This document shows, piece by piece, positions 8,062 to 15,715 of a stretch of 64,000 nt of DNA. This stretch comes from Methylobacter luteus IMV-B-3098. Lineage in GTDB: Bacteria; Pseudomonadota; Gammaproteobacteria; Methylococcales; Methylomonadaceae. Location: contig NZ_KE386569.1 of the NCBI RefSeq assembly GCF_000427625.1, forward strand, positions 1,557,073 to 1,621,072, given 5' to 3'. Made by a program: the position numbers and the translations under genes. Below the pieces are notes generated by a model. It ran no database searches, was not told the origin of the DNA, and worked only from the letters and a program-made list of their open reading frames with translations. Position 1 is the first letter of the stretch. Each line of letters begins with the position of its first letter.

Positions 8062-9402
8062 TCAACGGAGGATGAAATCATTTGATCCCACATTCACATC
8101 GCCGGTAGCCGTCACAACAATACCCTGCTTGCCTCTGTGATTGGGATCCAGCAGTTCAATATAATTTCCCGTAATCAGTATCCGGTCCGATTTAACCGTA
8201 TCCTCGGTCCTGACGGGCGTCCTTATTCCCGTAAAACCAAAATCCTGGGAATGCGTGATGGTATTGTCCAGAATCTGCAGATCCGTGCAGGACGCGCAGC
8301 CGATGCCGACATTGCCGACATTGGTGACCTTGTTACCGGTAATCAGCACATTGCTGAAGGACTCTTCAGTCGCATAGCCGGGATCGACACTGATGCCCCA
8401 ACATGTCTGCTCAGCCGCTCCAATGTCTTCAAAAACCGTATTGTCCTTAATGGTCAGCCCATTTACGACACCATGCACCACTAGGGATACGCCCGCGCAT
8501 TTGCCGGCAACAAACGTTGATTTGGTCAAGGTATTGTTGGAAACCGTAATGCCGAAATTATTGGAAGCCCCAATATAGATATTATGGTTGAATATTTTCC
8601 TGGCAAAGCCATTATTGGTGAACTTGTTGTTGTCGATCACACAGTCATTGCAGCCGCCCAGCCAGCCCTGGCCGTTATTGTTAATGATCTGTGAGTTCCT
8701 CAACTCGATATTCTCATTGACCCGATTGGCGCCGGGATTGGGTGCATTGGCGCCCGCCGAGTACATGCCGATATCAAACCCGTCAATCGTGAGGCCGTCG
8801 ACTGTTACGAAATCCACGTCATTGAACAGGAAGATGCCGAACCCAGTGCCCTTTCCCTTGAGCGACAGATTTTTGACGACATAGCCTTCGTCATGGTCGG
8901 CATTGCCCCCATCCTGAAAATTTAATACGCCATTAGAGGTGCTGCTGGTAATGAGCGGTAGTTTGGCATTGGTAGATTTTGTAGATGCTGCTGCATTAGG
9001 CGGTATGTAGTCAGCGATTGTGCACGGCGCATCCGCAGTACAATGTTGATTGAACAATCGGGGATAAGATGAAGTAAATGTCCCGCCCCGGCAGAACAGA
9101 ATGGCATCCCCGGCATTCAAGTACTTGAATCTTGACATGGCAAAATCAAAGGTTGCCCATGGCTGATAAGGTGACGAACCGCGATTACTATCCGAGCCAT
9201 CATTGCAGACATAAAAATTCTGAGCCTGGACTGGACCGGCAAACAGGCCAAGCAACAGCAAGCCTGCCTTAACAGTAAATAGATATTGCTTTATTGTCAC
9301 ATCCCGAATCAGCTTGTTACGGGCAGATTCAACCTTGCTTATGCGGATAGTTGTCGATGGCTTTATCTCGGTTTTATTCGATATCTTCTGTGTGGTTTTC
9401 AT
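8062..9402 (-). CDS. Secreted right-handed beta-helix protein B (paralogue of A)
   Basis: The 446-residue product is almost the same as the protein at 6305-7636 over the whole mature part. Differences cluster in the N-terminal leader (MKTTQKISNKTEIKPSTTIR) and around residues 120-150, where it has a few extra residues (AAASTKSTNA). The segment KLIRDVTIKQYLFTVKAG and the signal end VQAQ are unchanged. It has the same Asn-rich beta-helix coils and paired Cys sites as copy A. The two genes are head-to-tail with 425 bases between them, so this is a recent tandem duplication. The terminator at 8027-8058 ends its transcript. Confidence 0.8.
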   Translation of the reverse strand: MKTTQKISNKTEIKPSTTIRISKVESARNKLIRDVTIKQYLFTVKAGLLLLGLFAGPVQAQNFYVCNDGSDSNRGSSPYQPWATFDFAMSRFKYLNAGDAILFCRGGTFTSSYPRLFNQHCTADAPCTIADYIPPNAAASTKSTNAKLPLITSSTSNGVLNFQDGGNADHDEGYVVKNLSLKGKGTGFGIFLFNDVDFVTVDGLTIDGFDIGMYSAGANAPNPGANRVNENIELRNSQIINNNGQGWLGGCNDCVIDNNKFTNNGFARKIFNHNIYIGASNNFGITVSNNTLTKSTFVAGKCAGVSLVVHGVVNGLTIKDNTVFEDIGAAEQTCWGISVDPGYATEESFSNVLITGNKVTNVGNVGIGCASCTDLQILDNTITHSQDFGFTGIRTPVRTEDTVKSDRILITGNYIELLDPNHRGKQGIVVTATGDVNVGSNDFILR

Positions 9403-9449
9403 AGTGGTTTCTCCTAATATGAAAACAATTGTAGAATCGAAAACGAATC

Positions 9450-9461
9450 AAAAAAGCTAAC
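9450..9461 (-). promoter_or_regulatory. Conserved promoter box, shortened
   Basis: On the minus strand it reads GTTAGCTTTTTT, 48 bases before the ATG at 9402. It keeps the GTTAG part and the T-run but lacks the CTG. Its position matches the boxes before 6028 and 7636. Confidence 0.35.
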
Positions 9462-9596
9462 TGCGTCACATAATGAGTACTGCAAGGCCAGCAAAACAAG
9501 GAGAACGCAATAAATTTTAATGTATTTTTAAAAACGCACCCGCTCAGCCATGCCACTGAGGATGTGCTCTAAAGATGAAATGCCGAAATTGATGAA

Positions 9597-9616
9597 GCCG
9601 ATGCACTATCCCGCAT
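9597..9616 (-). promoter_or_regulatory. Palindromic upstream element (copy 4, weak)
   Basis: The plus strand reads GCCGATGCACTATCCCGCAT, 195 bases before the ATG at 9402. Only about half the positions match the best copy, but the place and the preceding bases (ATTGATGAAG) agree. Confidence 0.3.
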
Positions 9617-9742
9617 TAACCATTGCAGCAGCGACTATCGGCCTGTGATTTGGCCGCGATGATCCGCTGGCCATAAAGAGTATTGCCCTGATGGACATTG
9701 GGAGTCATCGGACAAATAAGTATATATGGATAAATGGAGGAA

Positions 9743-9770
9743 AGGCGCTCACTGATTACGGTGAGCGCCT
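9743..9770. terminator. Stem-loop downstream of the Cys-rich protein gene
   Basis: AGGCGCTCAC pairs perfectly with GTGAGCGCCT around an 8-base loop. It lies 160 bases after the stop at 9932 on the minus strand. The T-run is weak, so it may end transcription or stabilise RNA. Confidence 0.45.
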
Positions 9771-9931
9771 AAATTGCCTGTCAATAACTTATCCGGTGCG
9801 TCCGGATCATCAAGTCCATTTGTGCCCGACAGGCCCATCGCTAATTTCCTGATAATTTTTCTTCCGATTTCGTCATGATCCTTCGCGAGGACGCTCAGAC
9901 GAGGCTGAACCACATGGCATGCAATTTAAAG

Positions 9932-10312
9932 TCAGTGCATTGCCATGCTCGCCATTTGCCGACAGCTTTCAGCACACTCACGGCAAGTAGACGCACATTC
10001 TTCCATATCTCCGATGCTTTCACAGTCCATGGCGCAGGCCTCGCAGATTTCCGCACAGACTTCACAGGTGCGAGTATGGAAACGGGAACTGCTAAGCATG
10101 AAGCTGGCTGACAACTGACACATCTCGGCACAGTTCACCATCAGGCGAAAGTGCTCAGGCTCAACGTGCCGTCCACCCATTTCCAGACATTGATTCATCG
10201 CGGTTTTCCAACAAACCCCGGCGCAACGATTACACATCTCTATACACGACTTCATGGACTGGAAAGAAGAAGGAGTAGAGGTTTTTCTTTGTTCAGGCTG
10301 AATACTAGACAT
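9932..10312 (-). CDS. Cys-rich four-helix copper-storage-like protein (Csp/DUF326)
   Basis: The 126-residue protein carries about 16 Cys, mostly as CxxxC and CxxC pairs spaced for helix faces (CIEMCNRCAGVC, CEVCAEICEACAMDC, CASTCRECAESC). This is the pattern of the copper storage proteins and DUF326 relatives, in which Cys residues line the core of a four-helix bundle and bind many Cu(I) ions. There is no signal peptide, so it should be cytosolic like Csp3 rather than exported like Csp1. Many Met residues at the end (MASMAMH) could also bind copper. It is a single gene with a ribosome site (GGAGAATCCC) before the ATG. Metal binding is inferred from the family. Confidence 0.85.
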   Translation of the reverse strand: MSSIQPEQRKTSTPSSFQSMKSCIEMCNRCAGVCWKTAMNQCLEMGGRHVEPEHFRLMVNCAEMCQLSASFMLSSSRFHTRTCEVCAEICEACAMDCESIGDMEECASTCRECAESCRQMASMAMH

Positions 10313-10441
10313 GGTAGGGATTCTCCAAAATTTAGAAAGACAAGCGCCACCTGAAAAGGCACGCTACTTGTAGAAAACCAGGCTTCGCCACGCACATTAC
10401 GTCAAACCTGATAATCAATTTAACCCGAAATAGCAATTTCA

Positions 10442-10461
10442 GTCAGTGCGTTGCCGTACAT
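10442..10461 (-). promoter_or_regulatory. Palindromic upstream element (copy 5)
   Basis: The plus strand reads GTCAGTGCGTTGCCGTACAT, differing from the best copy at one base. It lies 130 bases before the ATG of the Cys-rich protein at 10312. Confidence 0.5.
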
Positions 10462-10740
10462 ACAACACTTTTTGTGATATATAGGACGAATTTTTCGATA
10501 AGCTTCCTGCCTCTTTCATGTGAGTTTGGTAGTGGCAATGCCTACGCCCCGCCCTGATTGATCGTGAGCTTTTCACCGGTCTCGGGACGAAAAGGCTCAA
10601 GGCTTTCATGTTGTTGCCATTCATTTCTTCATTCATATTGAATCCCTTCCGTAAAATGTAATAACAACCTTCTCAGCCCTCGGCCGATCAGGCCAGTGTA
10701 AAAAATAAAAGATCCGAAATATGAATATGGCTTTGGATTG

Positions 10741-10768
10741 CGAGGCCCGGACATGAAATCGGGCCTCG
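10741..10768. terminator. Stem-loop after the hemerythrin gene
   Basis: CGAGGCCCG pairs perfectly with CGGGCCTCG around a 10-base loop, 21 bases past the stop at 10789. No clear T-run follows on the minus strand. Confidence 0.5.
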
Positions 10769-10788
10769 TCTTCATACCTGAACAGGAA

Positions 10789-11346
10789 CTAAGGCATTGG
10801 GCCGCGCTGCGTCTGCTCGCTGCCCGGCTGGCCCTTGCGCATTGATGCGCCAACCATGCCCATATCCATCTGAAGTTCCTGCTTGCGCTGACTGAGCCGT
10901 TGACCTAGCGCGGCCATATCGATTGAGGCTTTTTTGAGCATGGGAAACATCTTGCCTTCTTCTTCCTTGATGTGGTGTTCAACCATCTCTTTCAGTACCG
11001 TGACTTTAGCGTCATAGTATTCTTCCTCGGGCGCCATCAACACCAATTGTTCAATCTGATCCTTGGTTGCCGCATGTTCGACAGCCGCTTCATCCATGAT
11101 GTCCAATTGACCGATCGCTTCCATGGCGGCCGGATAGAAGATTTCCTCTTCGAGCTTTGCATGAATTGTCAGTTCCGTGCATATCTCCATCGCAAGGTCC
11201 AGCTTTTCATCCTCGGCATTCTCATCGGCTTTGATTTTTTCGAATTCCTCGAACAGCTTTTTTACCTTGTTGTGATCCTGAGTGAGCAGCGCTATGGCAT
11301 CCTGTCCACTACTGCCGCCGGCTGACTGCTTCTCTGCCTGGTTCAT
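10789..11346 (-). CDS. Hemerythrin HHE-domain protein
   Basis: The 185-residue protein has a hemerythrin HHE cation-binding domain at about 15-145. Candidate di-iron ligands are in LLTQDHNKVKKLFEEFE, LTIHAKLEEEIFYP, VEHAATKDQI and MVEHHIKEEEGKMFP. The C-terminal 40 residues are Gln-, Met- and Gly-rich and probably disordered. Proteins of this type bind oxygen or react with nitric oxide and peroxide; which applies here is not visible. There is no signal peptide. The gene is on the minus strand downstream of the membrane protein gene ending at 11431, with 84 bases between, and may have its own promoter. Confidence 0.9.
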   Translation of the reverse strand: MNQAEKQSAGGSSGQDAIALLTQDHNKVKKLFEEFEKIKADENAEDEKLDLAMEICTELTIHAKLEEEIFYPAAMEAIGQLDIMDEAAVEHAATKDQIEQLVLMAPEEEYYDAKVTVLKEMVEHHIKEEEGKMFPMLKKASIDMAALGQRLSQRKQELQMDMGMVGASMRKGQPGSEQTQRGPMP

Positions 11347-11430
11347 AACGTTTACCTCTATAAATTTAAGAACGGAAAGCCAACGATGCGCATTCCGAAC
11401 TCTATAATTTTCATTATGGCCATTTGACGA

Positions 11431-12306
11431 TTAAAGTTCTTCACGAACCTCTACATCAGGGACCGGTGTTCCGACAATACCGCCCAAAGCGCCCGCTATA
11501 GCGCTCAACAGAATCACGATAAAACCCCATAAGGCCGACCATGATACCGCTTTGGCCGTGCTGTCAGCCGCTTCCCGGGCTGCTTGTTCAGCCTGTTGAT
11601 AGGTCCTTTCCCAACTGTTGACCCGACTCGTCGCTTCATCCACGCTCATGCCCGTGCGTTCCACGAGCAGATTAATTAGCGCTGTACGATTGTTTTCCTT
11701 GGTCCCCGTATCATCAGCTGTCAGAAAACGTTCCAGCGTCGAATTGAACTCTGGGTCTATTACCTGTGGTGAGCCGGGTGCTTGCCGAGGGGAAAGCACG
11801 GCCCTCGCATCTTCTTTGATATCGTTCCATGGCACGACCGAGGATGCAGTCTCCGCCATGCCACGAGCGCCCGTGCCTAATACACTGGCGGTACCGCTCA
11901 CTACCGAGCTGATGGCGCTGCCCAACAAATAAATGGTGATCAGCGTGGTCAGCGCCCAGACCAGCAAGCCATGCAGCAGACCGTCAAGATGGCGCAGGTA
12001 GCCGGAGAACTGGGCCGCAACCCAACCTCCGATGACCAGCGAAATGAAACTCGAAACAACCCACCATAAACCGGCGCCGATGCTGAATGCGCTCGCGCTC
12101 GGCGTACCTCCTACCCGTAACGGGTCAATTGTGCTCATGCCAATGCCGGTGCCCAGCATGCTCAGTAGCACCTGAACGCCCAAGGCGACAGCGACGCCGG
12201 CAAAAACCGAGGCCCAGGATACGTGTTTTATCCATCGTGTGCGCCCTGGTCTGCGAGGTGAGATGCCGGGTCTTACATGCGTTTCTTCATAGGATACATT
12301 GCTCAT
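11431..12306 (-). CDS. YrzE/PhnA-like conserved membrane protein
   Basis: The 291-residue product has four or five membrane helices. The first pair is at about 30-90 (WASVFAGVAVALGVQVLLSMLG and GLWWVVSSFISLVIGGWVAAQFSG), a third is at LHGLLVWALTTLITIYLLG, and a C-terminal one is WSALWGFIVILLSAIAGALGG. Between the third and the last helix lies a soluble segment of about 100 residues. GxxxG-rich helices of this kind are common in small stress-associated membrane proteins. I chose ATG 12306, with GGAG 9 bases ahead; ATG 12312 would be too close. It is divergent from the PRC-barrel gene, and the element at 12476 lies 170 bases upstream. Confidence 0.7.
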   Translation of the reverse strand: MSNVSYEETHVRPGISPRRPGRTRWIKHVSWASVFAGVAVALGVQVLLSMLGTGIGMSTIDPLRVGGTPSASAFSIGAGLWWVVSSFISLVIGGWVAAQFSGYLRHLDGLLHGLLVWALTTLITIYLLGSAISSVVSGTASVLGTGARGMAETASSVVPWNDIKEDARAVLSPRQAPGSPQVIDPEFNSTLERFLTADDTGTKENNRTALINLLVERTGMSVDEATSRVNSWERTYQQAEQAAREAADSTAKAVSWSALWGFIVILLSAIAGALGGIVGTPVPDVEVREEL

Positions 12307-12475
12307 GACCATATACTCCAAAGCCAGTTAATCGAAACAATGAGCATCTACTCTAGCAACTGCCGACGCCGACTATGTCATGTTCAAATAGCTGCTCAGC
12401 TTGTATTTTGTTCGTTCTATATCTTTCGATCTATATCTATAGATGCTCAAAGTTTACTCAATAACTGGTTATCTT

Positions 12476-12495
12476 GTCGGTACGCTGACGTACAT
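12476..12495 (-). promoter_or_regulatory. Palindromic upstream element (copy 6)
   Basis: The plus strand reads GTCGGTACGCTGACGTACAT with perfect arms GTACG and CGTAC. It lies 170 bases before the minus-strand start at 12306, in the gap shared with the PRC-barrel gene at 12659, so it could serve either. Confidence 0.45.
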
Positions 12496-12658
12496 AAATA
12501 TGCCGGCATTTTTTGCCGTCGGATTATCTTGTCCAAATTTATTTCTATGTGTGCAACCGTACCGATTATTTTAAATTTTGTAGGTATCCTCTTACGGTAA
12601 GATGCTGGAGGTAGTCGTTCCAGTTATATTGAACTTCATTATTATTGAGGAGGCGAAC

Positions 12659-13147
12659 ATGAGTTATATAGATCGTGACACTTATGGCATGTACAAGGGC
12701 AGACTCAGCGATGAGGGCCCTGGGCCGCGATTAATGGGCGCAGACACGCTGCTGGGCAACGATGTTTACAATAGCAAGGGCGAAGATCTGGGTGATATCA
12801 AGGAATTCATGCTGGACATGACTTCAGGCAGAGTGGCTTACGCTGTACTTTCGTTCGGAGGCGTGTTAGGGATTGGCGATAAACTGTTTGCAGTCCCTTG
12901 GGATGCGTTAAAACTGGATATAAAAAACAAACGTTTTACGTTGGATGTCGACAAGGAACGTCTGGAAATGGCGCCAGGATTCGATAAGGACCGCTGGCCC
13001 GACATGGCCGATGAAACCTGGTCAAGAGAAGTCCATTCATTTTATGGAACAAAACCGTATACGGCAGAGTCTATTCAACAACCGTATTCAAGTGAAACTG
13101 GAACTGGCACTACGCGTTCCGGTGAATCCGGTCCTACATGTCATTAG
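12659..13147 (+). CDS. PRC-barrel domain protein
   Basis: The 162-residue protein has a PRC-barrel at about 25-100 (GADTLLGNDVYNSKGEDLGD, then VAYAVLSFGGVLGIGDKLFA and VPWDALKLD). PRC-barrels are small beta-barrels found in photosynthetic reaction centre H subunits and in RNA-processing or stress proteins. The C-terminal tail from about 110 is polar. The start is ATG 12659, preceded by an excellent site TTGAGGAGG. The upstream frame beginning at 12602 is not used. It has no signal peptide. The gene precedes smbP by 97 bases in the same direction. Confidence 0.88.
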   Translation: MSYIDRDTYGMYKGRLSDEGPGPRLMGADTLLGNDVYNSKGEDLGDIKEFMLDMTSGRVAYAVLSFGGVLGIGDKLFAVPWDALKLDIKNKRFTLDVDKERLEMAPGFDKDRWPDMADETWSREVHSFYGTKPYTAESIQQPYSSETGTGTTRSGESGPTCH

Positions 13148-13244
13148 CTGTTTTTCTGTACCGCGCTGCCTCGGCAGTGCGGTTTTCTCTCGGTCATGCG
13201 AGAGTACTTTTCTTAAAATAAAAAACAATTGGAAGGGTGTCTAT

Positions 13245-13553
13245 ATGAATATGAAATTGTCTACTTTATTGGCTGGTATTGTTCTGAGCTTAGGCTCTGC
13301 TGGCGTTTATGCTGAAGAAAACCACATGAATGAAGCGCTCAAACATGCCGAGGCTGCTGCTAAACTTTCTGATGGAAAGGGTGTCGCTCAGCATGCTGAG
13401 CAAGCGAAAAAACATGCGAAAACTGCCGATGAACATCTCGATGCCGGCATAAAGAGCCTGGAAAACGCCATTGAGCATGGCAATATGGGACATGGTGATA
13501 TGGCTCAGAAAGCCGCCGAAGAAGCAGTAACCCACATCAAGGCCGCTCAATAA
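13245..13553 (+). CDS. smbP: Small metal-binding protein SmbP-like
   Basis: The 102-residue precursor has a signal peptide (MKLSTLLAGIVLSLGSAGVYA, cleavage near 23). The mature part is made of helical repeats rich in His, Ala, Lys and Glu (EALKHAEAAAKLSDGKGVAQ, HAEQAKKHAKTADEH, IKSLENAIEHGNMGHGD, EEAVTHIKAAQ). This matches SmbP, the periplasmic metal-binding protein first described in Nitrosomonas europaea, which binds Cu and other divalent metals through its His repeat. ATG 13245 follows GGAAGGG. A strong terminator follows at 13695. Confidence 0.88.
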   Translation: MNMKLSTLLAGIVLSLGSAGVYAEENHMNEALKHAEAAAKLSDGKGVAQHAEQAKKHAKTADEHLDAGIKSLENAIEHGNMGHGDMAQKAAEEAVTHIKAAQ

Positions 13554-14529
13554 AATTATTTTAATCAGAGCAACTGAGCAGCGGCGGAAATTAGACCGCT
13601 GATCTTAAAAATTCTAAGGAGTGTGGTTAACCTGAATAACTTTTTGGGGTGCCTCCTACCACTTGTCACGCAGTCAATTCTCAGCGTGAATACGACCTCG
13701 GTTTTATTCCGAGGTTTTTTTTGCCTTTTTTATGGACCTGGTTATCTTTTAAATACCAGGACAACATAATCGATTCGTTAGACTGGAATACTGGTTAAAA
13801 ATCATAATCGACAAATAAAGCAAAATATCCGCGGAACAAATAACAGGGTTTGACTTGTCCTGGCTAATGTTGAGAACAATAAGGCAGTGTGAATATCCGG
13901 GACAGCCAGGCAATTCTGTAGCCTTTAAAATTCTGAATTTGATCCGACAGCTTTAAACATGAGTATGGATGAACCGGACATTGGCTGTCCGGTTCATCCA
14001 TGATGTGACAGTCGCAACGCTCACTTCGGAAAACAGTAACTCAGATGGCAGCTTCTCAGATAAATCGCGCGGCCGCCGGATTAAATGACTGACCTCACAC
14101 TTTGAATCTCTGGAACACCATGCGCTTGGAACTCCTTCATCAGAAGCGCCATACAGGCCAGCCAAGACCAGCTCGCGGCGGGTCGTTCCATAACAATAGC
14201 GATGATCTTGTACGAAGCTTCGTAGTTGGAATAATTTTTTGAAAAAAATCTTGCGGGTGTGCTTGAGGCTGGTCGATTGCCGCGCAATTATCGGAGATAA
14301 TCTTTCCCAATCCAGGATGTTTACAGCGATTTGAGGCCTTTGACGATAAGTTGTGCGGTAAACTCAAGGCCGATGAACCGTCGGCAAACAGAACGATGTG
14401 AAGCCCGCTCGATCAGTAGCGGGGCTGGCGTTACCTCAAGACAATCAGCCTGAGCCGCAAGCCGGCAAATCCCCAGGATCGGTAGCCGCTGGCGTTAAAA
14501 CTTACTGGTGCCAACTGGATTGAAACAGA
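13554..14529. other. Long region without a supported gene
   Basis: The stretch holds the terminator at 13695-13722. Beyond it I see only short overlapping minus-strand frames between 13953 and 14367. One of these (YGTTRRELVLAGLYGASDE in a shifted frame) reads somewhat like coding sequence and may be a decayed gene. I cannot name it. The part 14390-14520 contains several GC-rich short repeats (AGCCGCAAGCCGG) of unknown role. Confidence 0.4.
13695..13722 (+). terminator. Rho-independent terminator after smbP
   Basis: ACCTCGG pairs perfectly with CCGAGGT across TTTTATT, and eight T residues follow. It lies about 140 bases past the smbP stop. Confidence 0.88.
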
Positions 14530-14949
14530 CTAGACAGACGGGTGTTGACTTTTTTTAACCTTGGGGGCAAATCCTGTTTTTGATGCATCCTCCGGAAAAA
14601 AGGTATCCATAATCCAGACCAGCGGCAATGCCTGATATAAATTACGCGCCACGGACATGAAATTCATAGCCTTTTTTAAAGGCCTCTCATTGACATCTGA
14701 CTTGGCCCCGGTAGGCCGTTCTTTTTTAGCCGGGCGCTTGGTCAATTCGCCCACAATAAAACCGACCTCGCCAGCCAACAATAAAGTGGTCGGCAAGGTC
14801 ATTTCATGCCGAAGATCCTTGACTAAAACATCGGTACGAACATGGACAATGCGTTGCCAATCCATAATCCGCTGTTCAGTCTCTTCGATTCGCGCGTTTA
14901 AAGCAGCCAGATTCTCTTTGCCGTGATTATTGTTTTTGCCTGTCTTCAT
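14530..14949 (-). CDS. YqjK-like protein of the YqjD/E/K operon
   Basis: The 139-residue product is the third gene of a YqjD-YqjE-YqjK-type operon. An N-terminal helical part (LAALNARIEETEQRIMDWQR) is followed by LPTTLLLAGEVGFIVGELTK, a helix with GxxxG-like spacing. A Lys-rich region and a hydrophobic C-terminal segment (LYQALPLVWIMDTFFP) complete it. ATG 14949 follows AAGGAGGG; the longer frame up to 15042 lacks a site. It overlaps the holin-like gene by 23 bases. The E. coli counterpart is membrane-associated and of unknown role. The call rests on position and general layout. Confidence 0.6.
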   Translation of the reverse strand: MKTGKNNNHGKENLAALNARIEETEQRIMDWQRIVHVRTDVLVKDLRHEMTLPTTLLLAGEVGFIVGELTKRPAKKERPTGAKSDVNERPLKKAMNFMSVARNLYQALPLVWIMDTFFPEDASKTGFAPKVKKSQHPSV

Positions 14950-15367
14950 GTGAACCCTCCTTACCCCGAAGACTACGAACTGTCTCTGGAAATAATAAAT
15001 AGCGACTCCTGCTCCGTATGAACCAGAACAGCAATAACGCAACCACTAAATTAGCGCCGGCGATCAACAGGACGGCCTCGGTACCGCCTACCATATTGCT
15101 CTCGATCAGCGCCAGCGCGGCGGCGACCATGAGACCGATCCAGACGCCGATCAGTAAAACCGCCATGACGACCCCTGCCACGATCATGCTCACCAGACTT
15201 TTGCCGGCCCGTTTTGTTTCCAGCGCGGCAAGCTTTATATGATCATGTGTCAGCCCGCGCAGTTCCTGCCATAGCAGTCGGACATCTTCCAGCAAGTCGG
15301 CATGTATGCCCGGCTTGCCGGAAGTGACGGAGTGTACAGGCTTTTCCTTTGGAGTACGGATAGCCAT
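14927..15367 (-). CDS. YqjE-like holin-superfamily III membrane protein
   Basis: The 146-residue protein has an amphipathic N-terminal part and two long membrane helices (SMIVAGVVMAVLLIGVWIG, about 59-78, and AVLLIAGANLVVALLLFWF, about 97-116). The short conserved stretch ELRGLTHDHIKLAALETKRA before helix 1 is typical of the DUF1469/YqjE (holin superfamily III) family. Despite the family name, nothing else phage-like lies nearby. It starts 3 bases after the DUF883 stop and overlaps the YqjK-like gene, so the three form one transcript. Confidence 0.85.
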   Translation of the reverse strand: MAIRTPKEKPVHSVTSGKPGIHADLLEDVRLLWQELRGLTHDHIKLAALETKRAGKSLVSMIVAGVVMAVLLIGVWIGLMVAAALALIESNMVGGTEAVLLIAGANLVVALLLFWFIRSRSRYLLFPETVRSLRGKEGSHEDRQKQ

Positions 15368-15370
15368 CTA

Positions 15371-15616
15371 TCATCTCCTGTGTTCCAAAGTTTGCGTCGT
15401 TATCTGGCTCAACATGAAGCCGGCCGCCAACGCAATGCCCATCGAGGTGAATGGATGCTCGCGGATGTAATCGCGGGCATCTTCCATCAGTTGCTCTTCC
15501 ATCTCTTTTAACTGCTCGCCTTTCTCGCCGAGCGCCTCGGTAGCCTGACTGGTGACGCTGGCAATTTTCTCGGCTGCTTCTTCCGCGGCGCTTGATAGTT
15601 TGTCTATAGTTTCCAT
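15371..15616 (-). CDS. DUF883 (YqjD/ElaB-like) membrane-anchored protein
   Basis: The 81-residue protein is a long helix (METIDKLSSAAEEAAEKIAS and the following Glu/Gln-rich part) that ends in the DUF883 signature DYIREHPFTSMGIALAAGFML. That C-terminal helix anchors YqjD and ElaB to the inner membrane, where they bind ribosomes in stationary phase in E. coli. Its 5' end and promoter box are shared with beta-helix gene A, 8 kb away. A second DUF883 gene lies at 18116-18373. It is the first gene of the operon with the YqjE- and YqjK-like proteins. Confidence 0.9.
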   Translation of the reverse strand: METIDKLSSAAEEAAEKIASVTSQATEALGEKGEQLKEMEEQLMEDARDYIREHPFTSMGIALAAGFMLSQITTQTLEHRR

Positions 15617-15660
15617 AGTCGTTACCTTTGTTGAGATTGTTATAAAATCGCAAAGCCTTA

Positions 15661-15676
15661 AAAAACAGGCCCTAAC
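15661..15676 (-). promoter_or_regulatory. Conserved GTTAG-N3-CTGTTTTT promoter box
   Basis: On the minus strand it reads GTTAGGGCCTGTTTTT, 45 bases before the ATG at 15616. It would drive the YqjD/E/K-like operon. Confidence 0.5.
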
Positions 15677-15715
15677 GGAACCTTAGCGGATTTTTTTATA
15701 AACAAATTTCCAGGA

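Larger units (their letters stand above)
10313..10788. other. Intergenic region with a possible broken small gene
   Basis: A small minus-strand frame begins at ATG 10636 after a good ribosome site (GGAAGGGATTCAAT). It reads MNEEMNGNNMKAL. A one-base shift then gives EPFRPETGEKLTINQGGA and a stop near 10552, which reads more like a protein than the unshifted frame does. I cannot name it. The stem-loop at 10741-10768 and the element at 10442-10461 also lie here. Confidence 0.3.

Noticed and set aside
13953-14367. Three overlapping small minus-strand frames
   Set aside because: None has a ribosome site or family sequence. One may be the trace of a decayed gene, but I cannot support a call.
14927-15367. 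Holin-family gene as a sign of a prophage
   Set aside because: The neighbours are YqjD- and YqjK-like, and no phage structural or lysis gene is present. This is the chromosomal YqjE type.
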